Origin: RHKX01 sp046330415
Lineage (GTDB): Bacteria; Actinomycetota; Thermoleophilia; Solirubrobacterales; 70-9
Assembly: GCA_046330415.1 (NCBI GenBank)
Contig: JAXLSW010000022.1
Span: 31,487 to 95,486, forward strand
Direction: 5' to 3'
Length of the DNA stretch: 64,000 nt
Under the pieces are notes generated by a model that saw only the letters and a program-made list of their open reading frames with translations, had not been told where the DNA came from and did not search any database. Below, piece after piece: positions 45,714 through 53,926 of the stretch. Within the stretch, counting starts at the first letter, position 1, and each line of letters opens with the position of its first letter. Both the position numbers and the translations under genes were made by a program.

Positions 45714-46277
45714 GTGAGCGAGGAGGAGGCAGAGAGGCGGGAGAGGCGGGAGGATCCGGGCGAGAGCGCGGTGCAGATGCGCCGCAGCCTGCTCGGCTAC
45801 AACCGCGCGGACGTCGAGCGCGCCCTCGGTGAGCGCGACGAGGCCGTCGGGGCGCTCGAGCACGAGCTCGATTCGCGCGAGGCGGAGCTCGCCGAGTTGC
45901 GTCAGGACGTGGCGGCGCTGTGGCTCGCGTTCGCGCAGCACGATCGCATGCTGAGAGCGCTGCAGGGCACCGCGCCCGCGGGTGAGGTCCCCCCCACGCC
46001 GGATCCCGCCGCCGCCGGTGCCGCGGAGCCGGAACTGCCGTCGGAGCCCTCCGAGGCCGAGCCACCCTCCGTCGGCAACCAGCTCGCTGAGCTCGACGAG
46101 GTGCTCGCCGCGATCGAGATGGCGACGCAAACGCTGGAGCGCACCTACGCGGATGAGATCGCCGAGAGTGCCGGAGACGATCCCGGCCAGGGACCTTCAG
46201 AGCTCGAGGAAGATCCGCCCGGGACGGCGGCCACCCCCGAGCGGGACGCTGAACGCGAGAGCTCAGACGGGGACTGA
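45714..46277 (+). CDS. DivIVA-like coiled-coil protein
   Basis: 187 aa from GTG 45714. QMRRSLLGYNRADVERALGE matches the DivIVA-type N-terminal motif (R..GY....V...L), followed by a coiled coil EAVGALEHELDSREAELAEL and an acidic, Pro-rich tail. The start is preceded by TATACT (45699-45704) with 9 nt, a leaderless layout. Probably cytoplasmic and possibly polar- or septum-associated; inference from the motif. The last 15 bases overlap the convergent PRC gene. Confidence 0.65.
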   Translation: MSEEEAERRERREDPGESAVQMRRSLLGYNRADVERALGERDEAVGALEHELDSREAELAELRQDVAALWLAFAQHDRMLRALQGTAPAGEVPPTPDPAAAGAAEPELPSEPSEAEPPSVGNQLAELDEVLAAIEMATQTLERTYADEIAESAGDDPGQGPSELEEDPPGTAATPERDAERESSDGD

Positions 46278-46679
46278 GCCGGGGTCCTCCTCGTCGCGGT
46301 CGGCGACCGCGACGAGACGCCCGGATCCCTCGGGCACCCCGTAGTGCATCGCGAGCGCGCGCTCGTCAGCCGCGCTCAGACCCAGGGTCGGGTCGAGCTC
46401 GCAGGCGGCGCGGATCGTCGCCTTGCCGAACGGCGTCCAGACGTGCCCGGCCCCGGCGGCGGCGTACTCGAAGGGGACGGCGGCGCGCTTGCCGAAGCGG
46501 CCCACCCGGACCACCAGCCACGTCGGTGAGTCGTCGACAGCATCCCTGAGCACGCCCTCGACGCGGCCGACCGCGCCGCCACCGAGCTCGTCGAGCTTCA
46601 GCCCCACGCAGGCCAGCGCCGCGTCGAGCCCACCCGCCGGCTCGGCGGGGGCGTCCTCGGCGACGGAACCTTCATCCAT
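46263..46679 (-). CDS. PRC-barrel-like protein
   Basis: 138 aa. A third relative of the PRC proteins at 41.5-43.2 kb: GGGAVGRVEGVLRDAVDDSP, TWLVVRVGRFGKRAAVPFEY and GAGHVWTPFGKATIRAACEL align with their barrel strands, and LSAADERALAMHYGV with their C-terminal helix. Intact, unlike the 42-43 kb copy. Function unknown. Confidence 0.7.
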   Translation of the reverse strand: MDEGSVAEDAPAEPAGGLDAALACVGLKLDELGGGAVGRVEGVLRDAVDDSPTWLVVRVGRFGKRAAVPFEYAAAGAGHVWTPFGKATIRAACELDPTLGLSAADERALAMHYGVPEGSGRLVAVADRDEEDPGSVPV

Positions 46680-46778
46680 CCGCTGCGTGCTCTCGGCATC
46701 TGGGTGAGGCGCTCATGGGGCGTCTGACTATGCCACGGGCGGCGGGCGGTGACGCCGCCGACCCTATGATCCCGCGCC

Positions 46779-47522
46779 TTGGGCGCCCCGGAGCTGACAG
46801 AGGATCCTCGTCCCGCCGACGAGGACACCGGCCTCGGTCCGAGCGCCGCAGGACGACCGGATTCGCCGCGGCGCGGCCTCGCCGCGCTCCGCTTCGCCGC
46901 CGCCCATCGCATGCTCCGCCCCAAGTACGGGTTGATCTTCGCCCGCTACCTCGCGCGGCGCTGGCTGACACCGGCCGGCCACCGCTGGCGGACGGACGGG
47001 ATGGTCTTCCTCGGCCCGCGGCTGCAGCTGCAGATCGGTCCCACGGGCGAGATCCGGTTCGGCCGGTTCGCGTGGATCGGGTCGGGGACGAAGATCCGCT
47101 GCCACGAGGGTGTCGTCGAGATCGGCTCCAAGAGCGTGCTCGGCCAGGAGTGCACGATCTCCGCCTACCAGCGGGTCGCCATCGGGGAGCAATGCGTGAT
47201 CGCCGATCGCGTCATGTTCATCGACTTCGACCACGTCGTCACCGAGAGCGAGCGACCGATCCGCCTGCAGGGGATCTACAAGCGCGACGTGATCGTCGGC
47301 TCCAACGTCTGGATCGGCTACGGAGCCCAGATTCTCCGCGGCGTCACCGTCGGCGACAACGCGATCATCGGCGCCGGCTCCGTCGTCACCCGCGACATCC
47401 CGGCCAACGCGGTCGCGGTCGGCTCCCCGGCGCGGGTCGTGCGCACGCGTCCGGTGCCGGAGCACCTGCGCTGGCCGAACCCGGTCGAGCCGGGCGACTA
47501 CGGCCCCTCGGGCCCGCGATAG
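46779..47522 (+). CDS. Left-handed beta-helix acyltransferase (CatB/WbbJ type)
   Basis: 247 aa from TTG 46779. Hexapeptide repeats run from IGPTGEIRFGRFAWIGSGTK through VIVGSNVWIGYGAQILRGVT and NAIIGAGSVVTRDIPANAVA, ending in VGSPARVVR, the usual C-terminal cap. Such enzymes O-acetylate sugars or antibiotics; the envelope-rich surroundings favour a polysaccharide. TATGAT (46765-46770) and 8 nt before the TTG suggest a leaderless start, which is why I prefer it to an internal ATG at 46908. Confidence 0.85.
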   Translation: MGAPELTEDPRPADEDTGLGPSAAGRPDSPRRGLAALRFAAAHRMLRPKYGLIFARYLARRWLTPAGHRWRTDGMVFLGPRLQLQIGPTGEIRFGRFAWIGSGTKIRCHEGVVEIGSKSVLGQECTISAYQRVAIGEQCVIADRVMFIDFDHVVTESERPIRLQGIYKRDVIVGSNVWIGYGAQILRGVTVGDNAIIGAGSVVTRDIPANAVAVGSPARVVRTRPVPEHLRWPNPVEPGDYGPSGPR

Positions 47523-47632
47523 GCCGCGGCCGGGGGCTGACGCAAGAACCACGTATGGCGGGGTCGGGGCGTCTGAGCCTCGCTACATCCAGCGCCGGGG
47601 TCCCCCCGAGCTGGCCGCTCCCGGCCCGCCGG

Positions 47633-49345
47633 CTACTTGACGACCCGGATCGAGCCCCGCATGTACGGGTGGATCCGGCAGAAGTACGTGTAGGTGGTGC
47701 CGCGCTTGTTGGCCGTGGGGCTCGTCGTCAGCGGTGGCGTCGTGTAGATGTTGGAGCCGGTGGTGACGCCGGCGCTCGTCCCCTGCCCGTAACCGAGCTG
47801 GCCGGAATCGAACTTGATCGGTCCGTTGGCGAGCGGGTAGCCGATGCCCGAGTCCTTGTTGCAGGGCGCGCGGCAGGAGGTGATGCTGTGCCACACCTGA
47901 TCCTCGTTCGCCGCGCCGGGAAGCGCGTCGAAGTTCTCGAAGGTGACGCTCTGGCCCGACTCGATGGTCGGCGGGCGCATCTGCTCGGCCGGGAAGCCGC
48001 GCACCGCGGAGTAGCCGCCGATCGTGTTGTAGAAGCTCTTGATCGGGATCCCACCGCTCGGGACCGCCGAGCCGCTCGGCAGGTCGCGCGGGTCGGGCAG
48101 GCCGAGGTTCTTGCGGGCCTTGTAGTCGATGTTCTCCTGCAGGCGGCGGTGGGTGAGCGTGCCACCCTCCTTGTACATCGCCTTCACCTCATCGGCGTTG
48201 TCCCATGGGTCCCGGGCGGTCGGATCGGTCGCCTTGCTCCAGGCGAGCGGGAGGATTCCCATCGACTCGTACCAGGAGGCCTTCTTGACCTTGTAGGTGA
48301 CGCTGACCGAGACGACGTCCCCGGGCTTCAGGCTGATCCGCCAATCACTGGGGGTCGCCTCCATCGCGACGTCCCAGCTCACCGCCCCGGCCGGCTCGTA
48401 GTAGCGGGCGTCGGAGCGGAAGAGGCGTTTGACCTCACCGGCGCTGTCCCCCGGCTCGGTGCCGTTGTCGGCGCCGTCGCGTGAGACCTTCAGGTCGACT
48501 CGCATGCCGCCCGGATGCAGGTGCCCCGCGCCGAAGACGAGGGTTGCGCCGGACTGCGGGATGACCCACCGACGGGCCTCGCTGATCTTGCCGCGCTCCT
48601 CATAGCCGGGGGCGCTGGGATCGGTCGGCACGTCGTCGGGGAACGTCCACTTGCCGTCGCCGTCGAGGTCGAAGCCCTTCTCGGCGTCGAACACCGGGTA
48701 GACCTGAGGCAGTCCCGCCACGTCGAGCCACTGGATGTCGGTGTCGACGATGTCGGTGCGCGCCGGGGTGGTCTCAGGGACCCAGTCGATCTCCCAGGTG
48801 ATGTAGACCGAACGCCCGTCGCTGGCGTTCAGGTTGTGGATCATGTCGTTGAGGCCCCAGGTGGCACCGGCGCTGACCTTGCCGCCGTATCCCTGCGGCA
48901 GCGTCGCGATCGTCTTCTCCTCGCCGGAGGCGAAGGTCGGCTGCCCGTTGATGAGCCAGACGACGTGATGCAGGTGCAGGTCCCAGACGCTCGGCGTCGT
49001 CAGGCTGCCGTCGGGGTGGACCTCCACCATGCTCGGCTCAAAGCGGGTGATGTAGCCCTTGACGGTCGAGCCCGGCGTGAAGATGGACGCATCGCCGGGA
49101 CCGCTCACCTTGACCGCGTGCGGGCACGTGTTGGTGACCGTGAAGTCGTTGATGTTCTGGCCCGGGTGGATCGGGATCGCGTCGGTCCGGCACTGGAAGG
49201 TCGACATGTCCGGGTAGGTGGCCGGCTCGAGGACCGGCTCCTTCTGCTTGTTCTTCGCGAGGGCGGACGCGGGCGCGATGGCGAGAAGCGCCAGGCACAA
49301 GAACGCGACAACTCCTCCCAGGACTCGACGAGGCATGCGCGGCAT
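47633..49345 (-). CDS. Secreted copper protein: plastocyanin-like domain plus His-rich N-terminal domain
   Basis: 570 aa. Signal peptide ending near ASALA (30). The C-terminal cupredoxin has all type 1 copper ligands: His486 in VWHSITSC, and Cys556, His559 and Met562 in YFCRIHPYM. The larger N-terminal part contains HLHHVVW (124-130) and FGAGHLHPGGM (272-281), which resemble copper-binding motifs of peptidylglycine-hydroxylase-like and SURNod19 proteins. So it may be a multicopper redox enzyme instead of a simple electron carrier. Stands alone. Convergent with the acyltransferase (110-base gap with nothing seen). Confidence 0.8.
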   Translation of the reverse strand: MPRMPRRVLGGVVAFLCLALLAIAPASALAKNKQKEPVLEPATYPDMSTFQCRTDAIPIHPGQNINDFTVTNTCPHAVKVSGPGDASIFTPGSTVKGYITRFEPSMVEVHPDGSLTTPSVWDLHLHHVVWLINGQPTFASGEEKTIATLPQGYGGKVSAGATWGLNDMIHNLNASDGRSVYITWEIDWVPETTPARTDIVDTDIQWLDVAGLPQVYPVFDAEKGFDLDGDGKWTFPDDVPTDPSAPGYEERGKISEARRWVIPQSGATLVFGAGHLHPGGMRVDLKVSRDGADNGTEPGDSAGEVKRLFRSDARYYEPAGAVSWDVAMEATPSDWRISLKPGDVVSVSVTYKVKKASWYESMGILPLAWSKATDPTARDPWDNADEVKAMYKEGGTLTHRRLQENIDYKARKNLGLPDPRDLPSGSAVPSGGIPIKSFYNTIGGYSAVRGFPAEQMRPPTIESGQSVTFENFDALPGAANEDQVWHSITSCRAPCNKDSGIGYPLANGPIKFDSGQLGYGQGTSAGVTTGSNIYTTPPLTTSPTANKRGTTYTYFCRIHPYMRGSIRVVK

Positions 49346-49351
49346 TGTTGA

Positions 49352-50578
49352 CTAAACGTCGGCGGAGGGCAAGTGCGAACCGCGGGCGGTGGCGTCGCGG
49401 GACCGGCGGAGCTCCGCGTAGACCTCAGCGGTGCGAGCGGCAACGTCGTCCCAGTCGAAGCGCAGGACGTGCTCGGCGGCCTCGGCGACGAGCCGCTGGC
49501 AGAGGGCGGGATCGGTCAGGACGCGCTCCATCATCCGGCCGAGCTCCTCGGGGTCGCGGGTGCGGAATCGCAGCCCGACCTCGTCGTGAGGAACGACCTC
49601 GCGAAGCCCGCCGGTGTCGGCGACGATGCAGGGGCATCCCGACGCCATCGCCTCGAGGGCCACGAGGCCGAAGGGCTCGTAGATCGAGGGGACCACGCAG
49701 ACGTCGGCGATTCGGTAGAGCTGGTGGAGGACGTCGTCGCCGATCCAGCCGAGGAACGTCCCGTGCTCCATCAGGCCCAGCTCCTGAGCCTGCGAACGCA
49801 GCTCCTCCTCATGGGTGCCCGACCCGGCGACGAGGAACCGGGTGCCCGGCACCTCCTCGATCAGCGCGGGCATCGCCTCGAGCGCGATCTGGAACCCCTT
49901 CTCGTAGACCAGGCGGCCGATCAGCAGGACGAGGCGTTCGTCGGGGGCCGCGAACTCACCGCGCAGACGGGCGAGCTCCTGCTCCCCGGCGGCGGGCAGA
50001 TCGTCGGGGTCGATCCCGTTCGGGATGACGACGATCCGGCTCTCGTCGACGGAGAAGATGTCGGCGACCTGCTCCCGCATGTAGGAGGAGCAGGTGATGA
50101 CGCGGTCGGAACGGTTGGTTATCCAGCGCTCGACGCCGTGGATGTAGGACTGCGGGTGCTTGTCGACCCAGCCCTGGTGGCGGCCGTACTCGGTCGCGTG
50201 GATGGTCGTCACCAGCGGCGCCCCGAAGCGCCGGGCGAGGTGGTCGCAGGCGGCTGCGACGAGCCAGTCGTGCCCGTGGACGATGTCGAAGTCGAAGCGG
50301 TCGCCGAGCTCGACCCCGGCCGCGAGCATGTCGGCGTTCATGCGCTCGATCCAGGTGACGAACTCGCCGAGATCGCGGGGCCGGTTCGGCTCGCGGACGC
50401 GGTGCACGTGGACGCCGCCCGCCACCTCCTCCGCCGGCGACTCCTCGCCGCCGCGGGTCAGCACGTGCACCTCGACGTCGCGGTCCACCAGGCCTTCGGA
50501 GAGCTTGCGGACGTGGCGAGCGAGCCCGCCCTCGATCAGCGGCGGGTACTCCCAGGAGAGGATCAGCACGCGGCTCAA
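49352..50578 (-). CDS. GT4 alpha-glucosyltransferase (Rv3032-like)
   Basis: About 408 aa from TTG 50578 (LSRVLILSWEYPPLIEGGLA); GTG at 50569 is an alternative and the frame extends to 50668 inside the next gene. GT-B fold: WEYPPLIEGGLARHV, VHGHDWLVA, VTTIHATEYGRHQGW, VVIPNGIDPDDL, LLIGRLVYEKGF, and the donor loop SIYEPFGLVALEAMASG with its E-x7-E. By memory it is close to mycobacterial Rv3032, which elongates alpha-1,4-glucan for methylglucose lipopolysaccharide and glycogen. Third gene of the operon with GH57 and methyltransferase. Confidence 0.9.
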   Translation of the reverse strand: MSRVLILSWEYPPLIEGGLARHVRKLSEGLVDRDVEVHVLTRGGEESPAEEVAGGVHVHRVREPNRPRDLGEFVTWIERMNADMLAAGVELGDRFDFDIVHGHDWLVAAACDHLARRFGAPLVTTIHATEYGRHQGWVDKHPQSYIHGVERWITNRSDRVITCSSYMREQVADIFSVDESRIVVIPNGIDPDDLPAAGEQELARLRGEFAAPDERLVLLIGRLVYEKGFQIALEAMPALIEEVPGTRFLVAGSGTHEEELRSQAQELGLMEHGTFLGWIGDDVLHQLYRIADVCVVPSIYEPFGLVALEAMASGCPCIVADTGGLREVVPHDEVGLRFRTRDPEELGRMMERVLTDPALCQRLVAEAAEHVLRFDWDDVAARTAEVYAELRRSRDATARGSHLPSADV

Positions 50579-50597
50579 GTCGATGGGCTCCTGCGGG

Positions 50598-52013
50598 TCA
50601 TGGCTCGAGCAGTGGTGCGGTCGACAGGTCGGGCGCGAGGTTTCGCAACCCAGGTTCGATCTCGCCATCGGATTCTATGGCTTCGAAGGCCGCGAGCGAA
50701 TGGGCGAGGGCTCGCTCCAGCGGGTAGTCCCCCGCCTGGCGCGTGTAATCGAGGAACGCCCAGTCGCTCGACTGGACCGCGAGGAGCTCCCGGGCGGCCC
50801 GCCTGAGCGCGTCTCCGCGCAGCTTGCCCGCGCCGATCTCGCGCAGTACGCGAAGCTCGATGCCGCGCGCGCCCCAGGCCAGATCGGCGACCGCCGGGGA
50901 GTCCCACGTCCGCAGGTCCTTCTCCTCACCCCAGCTCGAGCGCCGCAGCTCCAGGGCGGCGGGCTCGTGCTCGGCGCGGGCGCTCGAGAGCGTGAGGAGT
51001 CGCACCCCGGCCTCCGGCAGCGCCCGCAGCGCCTCCGCGAACCAGATCGGACCCTCCCACCACCAGTGGCCGAGCAGCTCGGTGTCGATGGCGAAGGTGA
51101 TGAGGCCGGGGGCGTTGCCGGCGTCGCGGTACGCGGCCAACCGCGCCGCGACCGCCGCAGCGAACTCGTGGGCTTGCTCGCGCGCGCGCCCGGCGGCCGC
51201 GACGGGGTCGTAAGCGCCCCCGCCGATCGACCACGGACGACATCCGCGCAGAGACTTGCGATGGAAGTCGGCGTACAGGGGGTCGGAGGGGTATCCCTGC
51301 ATGGACCAGACCCAGGAGATCGCCTCCCAATCGATCGGGAAAGCCACGGTGGACCCGGCCCGGATCGGGCGCATCGACTCCCCCGGGCGCTCGTAGCGAG
51401 AACGATCGACGCAGAAGTGCTCGACTCCGAACCCAGGAAGGAGATCCTCGAGCCCCGGGTCATAGGCGCACTCGGGCAACCAGAAGCCGCGCGGCTCGCC
51501 GAACCGGCGACGGTGGGAGTTCAGTCCCGCGTCGATCTGCAGGAGCCGGCCCTCGCGCGTCGCGACGAGCGGCAGGACCGCGTGCGTGGCCGCCGAGCCG
51601 AGCAGCTCCACGCGTCCCTCGCCTCGGGCATCCGCGAACGCCCCAAGCGCGTTCCCGCCGAGGCGCTCGAGCTCGGCGAGGGCCGCTCGGTAACGCTCGG
51701 CCTCCGCCTCGCAGCCCGCGACCAGCCCGGGCTCGACGTCGCGCGCGTCGAGCTCCGCCGAGCCGACCCGGTACTCCCTCGTGAACTCGATCAGCCGCTC
51801 CCCGACCCCCGGGGCCTCGAGTTGGTCGGCCAGCACCGGGGTGACGCTGAGGGTGACGTCCGCGGCGACCGACAGCACCGGCAGGTGCGAGCGGACCACC
51901 GCGTCGAAGAGCCACTCCTCGCCAAACGGGTACGTCCCGAAGCCCTCCACGTACGGCATGTGGGAATGCAGGACGATCGCGATGTCGCCGACGCGCTCGC
52001 TCAGCGACGGCAT
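50598..52013 (-). CDS. GH57 alpha-1,4-glucan branching enzyme (Rv3031-like)
   Basis: 471 aa. GH57 motifs in order: VLHSHMPYVEG (motif 1), GFWLPECAY with Glu181 as nucleophile, and FAIDTELLGHWWWEG with Asp310 as acid/base. The length and the GHWW(Y/H/W)EG loop fit the branching-enzyme subfamily (TTHA1902, Rv3031) and not the amylases. It would introduce alpha-1,6 branches into a glucan made by the neighbouring GT4. Overlaps the methyltransferase by 13 bases, so the operon is tightly packed. Confidence 0.9.
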   Translation of the reverse strand: MPSLSERVGDIAIVLHSHMPYVEGFGTYPFGEEWLFDAVVRSHLPVLSVAADVTLSVTPVLADQLEAPGVGERLIEFTREYRVGSAELDARDVEPGLVAGCEAEAERYRAALAELERLGGNALGAFADARGEGRVELLGSAATHAVLPLVATREGRLLQIDAGLNSHRRRFGEPRGFWLPECAYDPGLEDLLPGFGVEHFCVDRSRYERPGESMRPIRAGSTVAFPIDWEAISWVWSMQGYPSDPLYADFHRKSLRGCRPWSIGGGAYDPVAAAGRAREQAHEFAAAVAARLAAYRDAGNAPGLITFAIDTELLGHWWWEGPIWFAEALRALPEAGVRLLTLSSARAEHEPAALELRRSSWGEEKDLRTWDSPAVADLAWGARGIELRVLREIGAGKLRGDALRRAARELLAVQSSDWAFLDYTRQAGDYPLERALAHSLAAFEAIESDGEIEPGLRNLAPDLSTAPLLEP

Positions 52014-52783
52014 AGGGCGACGAAGTCGAGCGCCTTCGCGAGGTCGGCCTCCCCCTCGTCGCGGAGCGCGAAGTCGGCGGCGCTGATCGCCGGCGTGAAG
52101 CGATCGTAGAACGGCTTAGTGATCCGCAGCGCTCGGTGGACGTGGTCCCAGCCGAGCGAGATCGCGCGCTCGTGGACGGCGAGCTTGCGGGCGTGGAAGA
52201 GGCCGAGGATCTCGACCGTGCCGAACGTGCCCTCGAGGACGCCGCGGTACTCCTCGAGGAGGTACTCGCGCAGGTGCCACGGGTTGTCCGACTTCTCGGC
52301 CCCCTCGGGCGCGAGCGTGAGTCGGTTCGGAGTCGAGATGAAGGCGAGCGGCGCGGCGGCGGCGATGGCACCGAGGAGGGCCGGTACGTCCTCGATGTGC
52401 TCGATGGTCTGCAGGAAGACGACGGCGTCGAGGTCGGCGTCGAGGTCGGCGACGTTCTCGACGAGGTCGCGCTCGAAGCGCAGGTTGTCGCGCCGGTAGC
52501 GCAGGCGCGCGTGCTCGTGGGCCTCGGGGTTGGCGTCCACGCCGATCACGCTCGCGGCCCGCTCGGCCAGCACGGCGGAGCCGTAGCCCTCGCCGCAGGC
52601 CAGATCGGCGACGTTCATGCCCGCGACCTGCGGTGCGATCCACTCGTAGACGGCGAGGTGGCGCCTGTACCAGTAGTTCTCCTCGGGCACGTCGGGCAGC
52701 GTGCGCTCGCCGGTCAGCTCGAGCGGCGGCACGCCCTCGGGCTGATCGTCCTGCAGATATCGCTTGGGGGCGGGCTCCGGCAC
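52001..52783 (-). CDS. SAM-dependent methyltransferase (Rv3030-like)
   Basis: 260 aa. A lead segment PLELTGERTLPDVPEENYWY, then the SAM site NVADLACGEGYGSAVLA, the acidic VIGVDANPEA and a TIEHIEDV helix. The LTGERT.PD...ENYW.RRH start is, from memory, shared with mycobacterial Rv3030, thought to methylate glucose units of MGLP. First gene of the operon, divergent from another methyltransferase across 26 bases. Confidence 0.85.
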   Translation of the reverse strand: MPEPAPKRYLQDDQPEGVPPLELTGERTLPDVPEENYWYRRHLAVYEWIAPQVAGMNVADLACGEGYGSAVLAERAASVIGVDANPEAHEHARLRYRRDNLRFERDLVENVADLDADLDAVVFLQTIEHIEDVPALLGAIAAAAPLAFISTPNRLTLAPEGAEKSDNPWHLREYLLEEYRGVLEGTFGTVEILGLFHARKLAVHERAISLGWDHVHRALRITKPFYDRFTPAISAADFALRDEGEADLAKALDFVALCRR

Positions 52784-52809
52784 GGCTGGCGGACGGTACA
52801 GTCCCGCGC

Positions 52810-53727
52810 ATGCCCGCGGCTGCCGACGCCACGGCCGAGCGGATCCGCGAGGTCAACACCGCCTACCACGACCTCGCCGCCTCCTCCTACGACTCCAAGT
52901 GGGGGATCGACTTCGGCGACACCGGTCGCGGCCAGGTGGTCGCCAAGATGCGCAAGGCGCTCGGGGGGAAGCTCGGCACCTGGGATCACGCCCTCGAGAT
53001 CGGCGCCGGCACCGGCTACTTCTCGCTGAATCTGATGGCCGCCGGGCACATCAAGCGGCTCACGGCGACCGACATCGCGCCGGGGATGCTCGAGGCACTT
53101 CGCGTCAACGCCGATTCGCTCGACCTCGACGTCGACACGGTCGTCACCGACGCCGAGCGGCTCCCGTTCCCGGACGAGACCTTCGACCTGGTGCTCGGCC
53201 ACGCCGTCCTCCACCACATCCCCGACCTCGATGCCGCCGCCTCGGAGTTCTTCCGGGTCCTGAAGCCGGGCGGGACGCTGGTGTTCTGCGGCGAGCCCTC
53301 GGCCAACGGCGACCGGATCGCCGCTTGGCCCAAGCGGGCGGGTGTCGCTGTGGCGCCGTTGTGGCGCCGGGCCGTCGGCGCCGGCGAACGTGACGATCAA
53401 GGCGGCTGCCACCCCGACTACGGGCACGCGATGGAGGCCGAGGTCGACGTCCACGCCTTCGATCCGGCGGCGATTCGCGACTTCCTCGGCGCCGCCGACT
53501 TCGACGAGGTCCAGATCCGCGGCGAGGAGCTGCTCGCGAACCTCTACGGCTGGGGACTGCGGACGGTCGAATCCACCGCCGAGCCGTCAGAGATCCCCGA
53601 CCGCTGGCGCTGGTTCGCGTTCCGCAGCTACCTGGCGTTGCAGCGCGTCGACACCGCGCTGCTCGAGCCCCATCTCCCCCCGCAGATCTTCTACAACCTG
53701 GTCCTGAGCGCGAAGAAGCCGGCGTAG
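52810..53727 (+). CDS. Class I SAM-dependent methyltransferase
   Basis: 305 aa from ATG 52810, preceded by TACAGT (52797-52802) and 7 nt (leaderless). Motifs: HALEIGAGTGYFSLNLMAAG (SAM loop), RLTATDIAPGML, DAERLPFPDETFDLVLGHAV and EFFRVLKPGGTLVFCGEPS, the UbiE/COQ5-like pattern. The C-terminal 120 residues are specific to this type and unassigned. Divergent from the glucan operon, so it may methylate the same or a related glycan or lipid; this is not shown by sequence. Confidence 0.88.
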   Translation: MPAAADATAERIREVNTAYHDLAASSYDSKWGIDFGDTGRGQVVAKMRKALGGKLGTWDHALEIGAGTGYFSLNLMAAGHIKRLTATDIAPGMLEALRVNADSLDLDVDTVVTDAERLPFPDETFDLVLGHAVLHHIPDLDAAASEFFRVLKPGGTLVFCGEPSANGDRIAAWPKRAGVAVAPLWRRAVGAGERDDQGGCHPDYGHAMEAEVDVHAFDPAAIRDFLGAADFDEVQIRGEELLANLYGWGLRTVESTAEPSEIPDRWRWFAFRSYLALQRVDTALLEPHLPPQIFYNLVLSAKKPA

Positions 53728-53771
53728 GCCGCTGCGGGCGCCCGTCCCCGGCCCCGGCGACGGTGACGGTG

Positions 53772-53884
53772 ACCCGGCGATCATCGAGATGCAACCAGCG
53801 GGACAGATCCTCCCGTTTCTTGCATCTCGGCGGGCATGGCGCGAGGGTGGGCGGCTCGTGGGCCTGTGACGGAGCGCGGCGCGG
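53772..53884. repeat. 113-bp direct repeat, left copy
   Basis: Matches 54918-55030 over its full 113 bases with only scattered differences. Each copy contains perfect 10-base arms CGAGATGCAA (53785-53794) and TTGCATCTCG (53820-53829) that can form a hairpin, with an inner CGGGA/TCCCG pair. The two copies bracket one gene (53927-54877). Confidence 0.85.
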
Positions 53885-53926
53885 GGGTGGGGCACCGGAG
53901 GCGCCCCCGGGCTTACCGGTTGTGAG

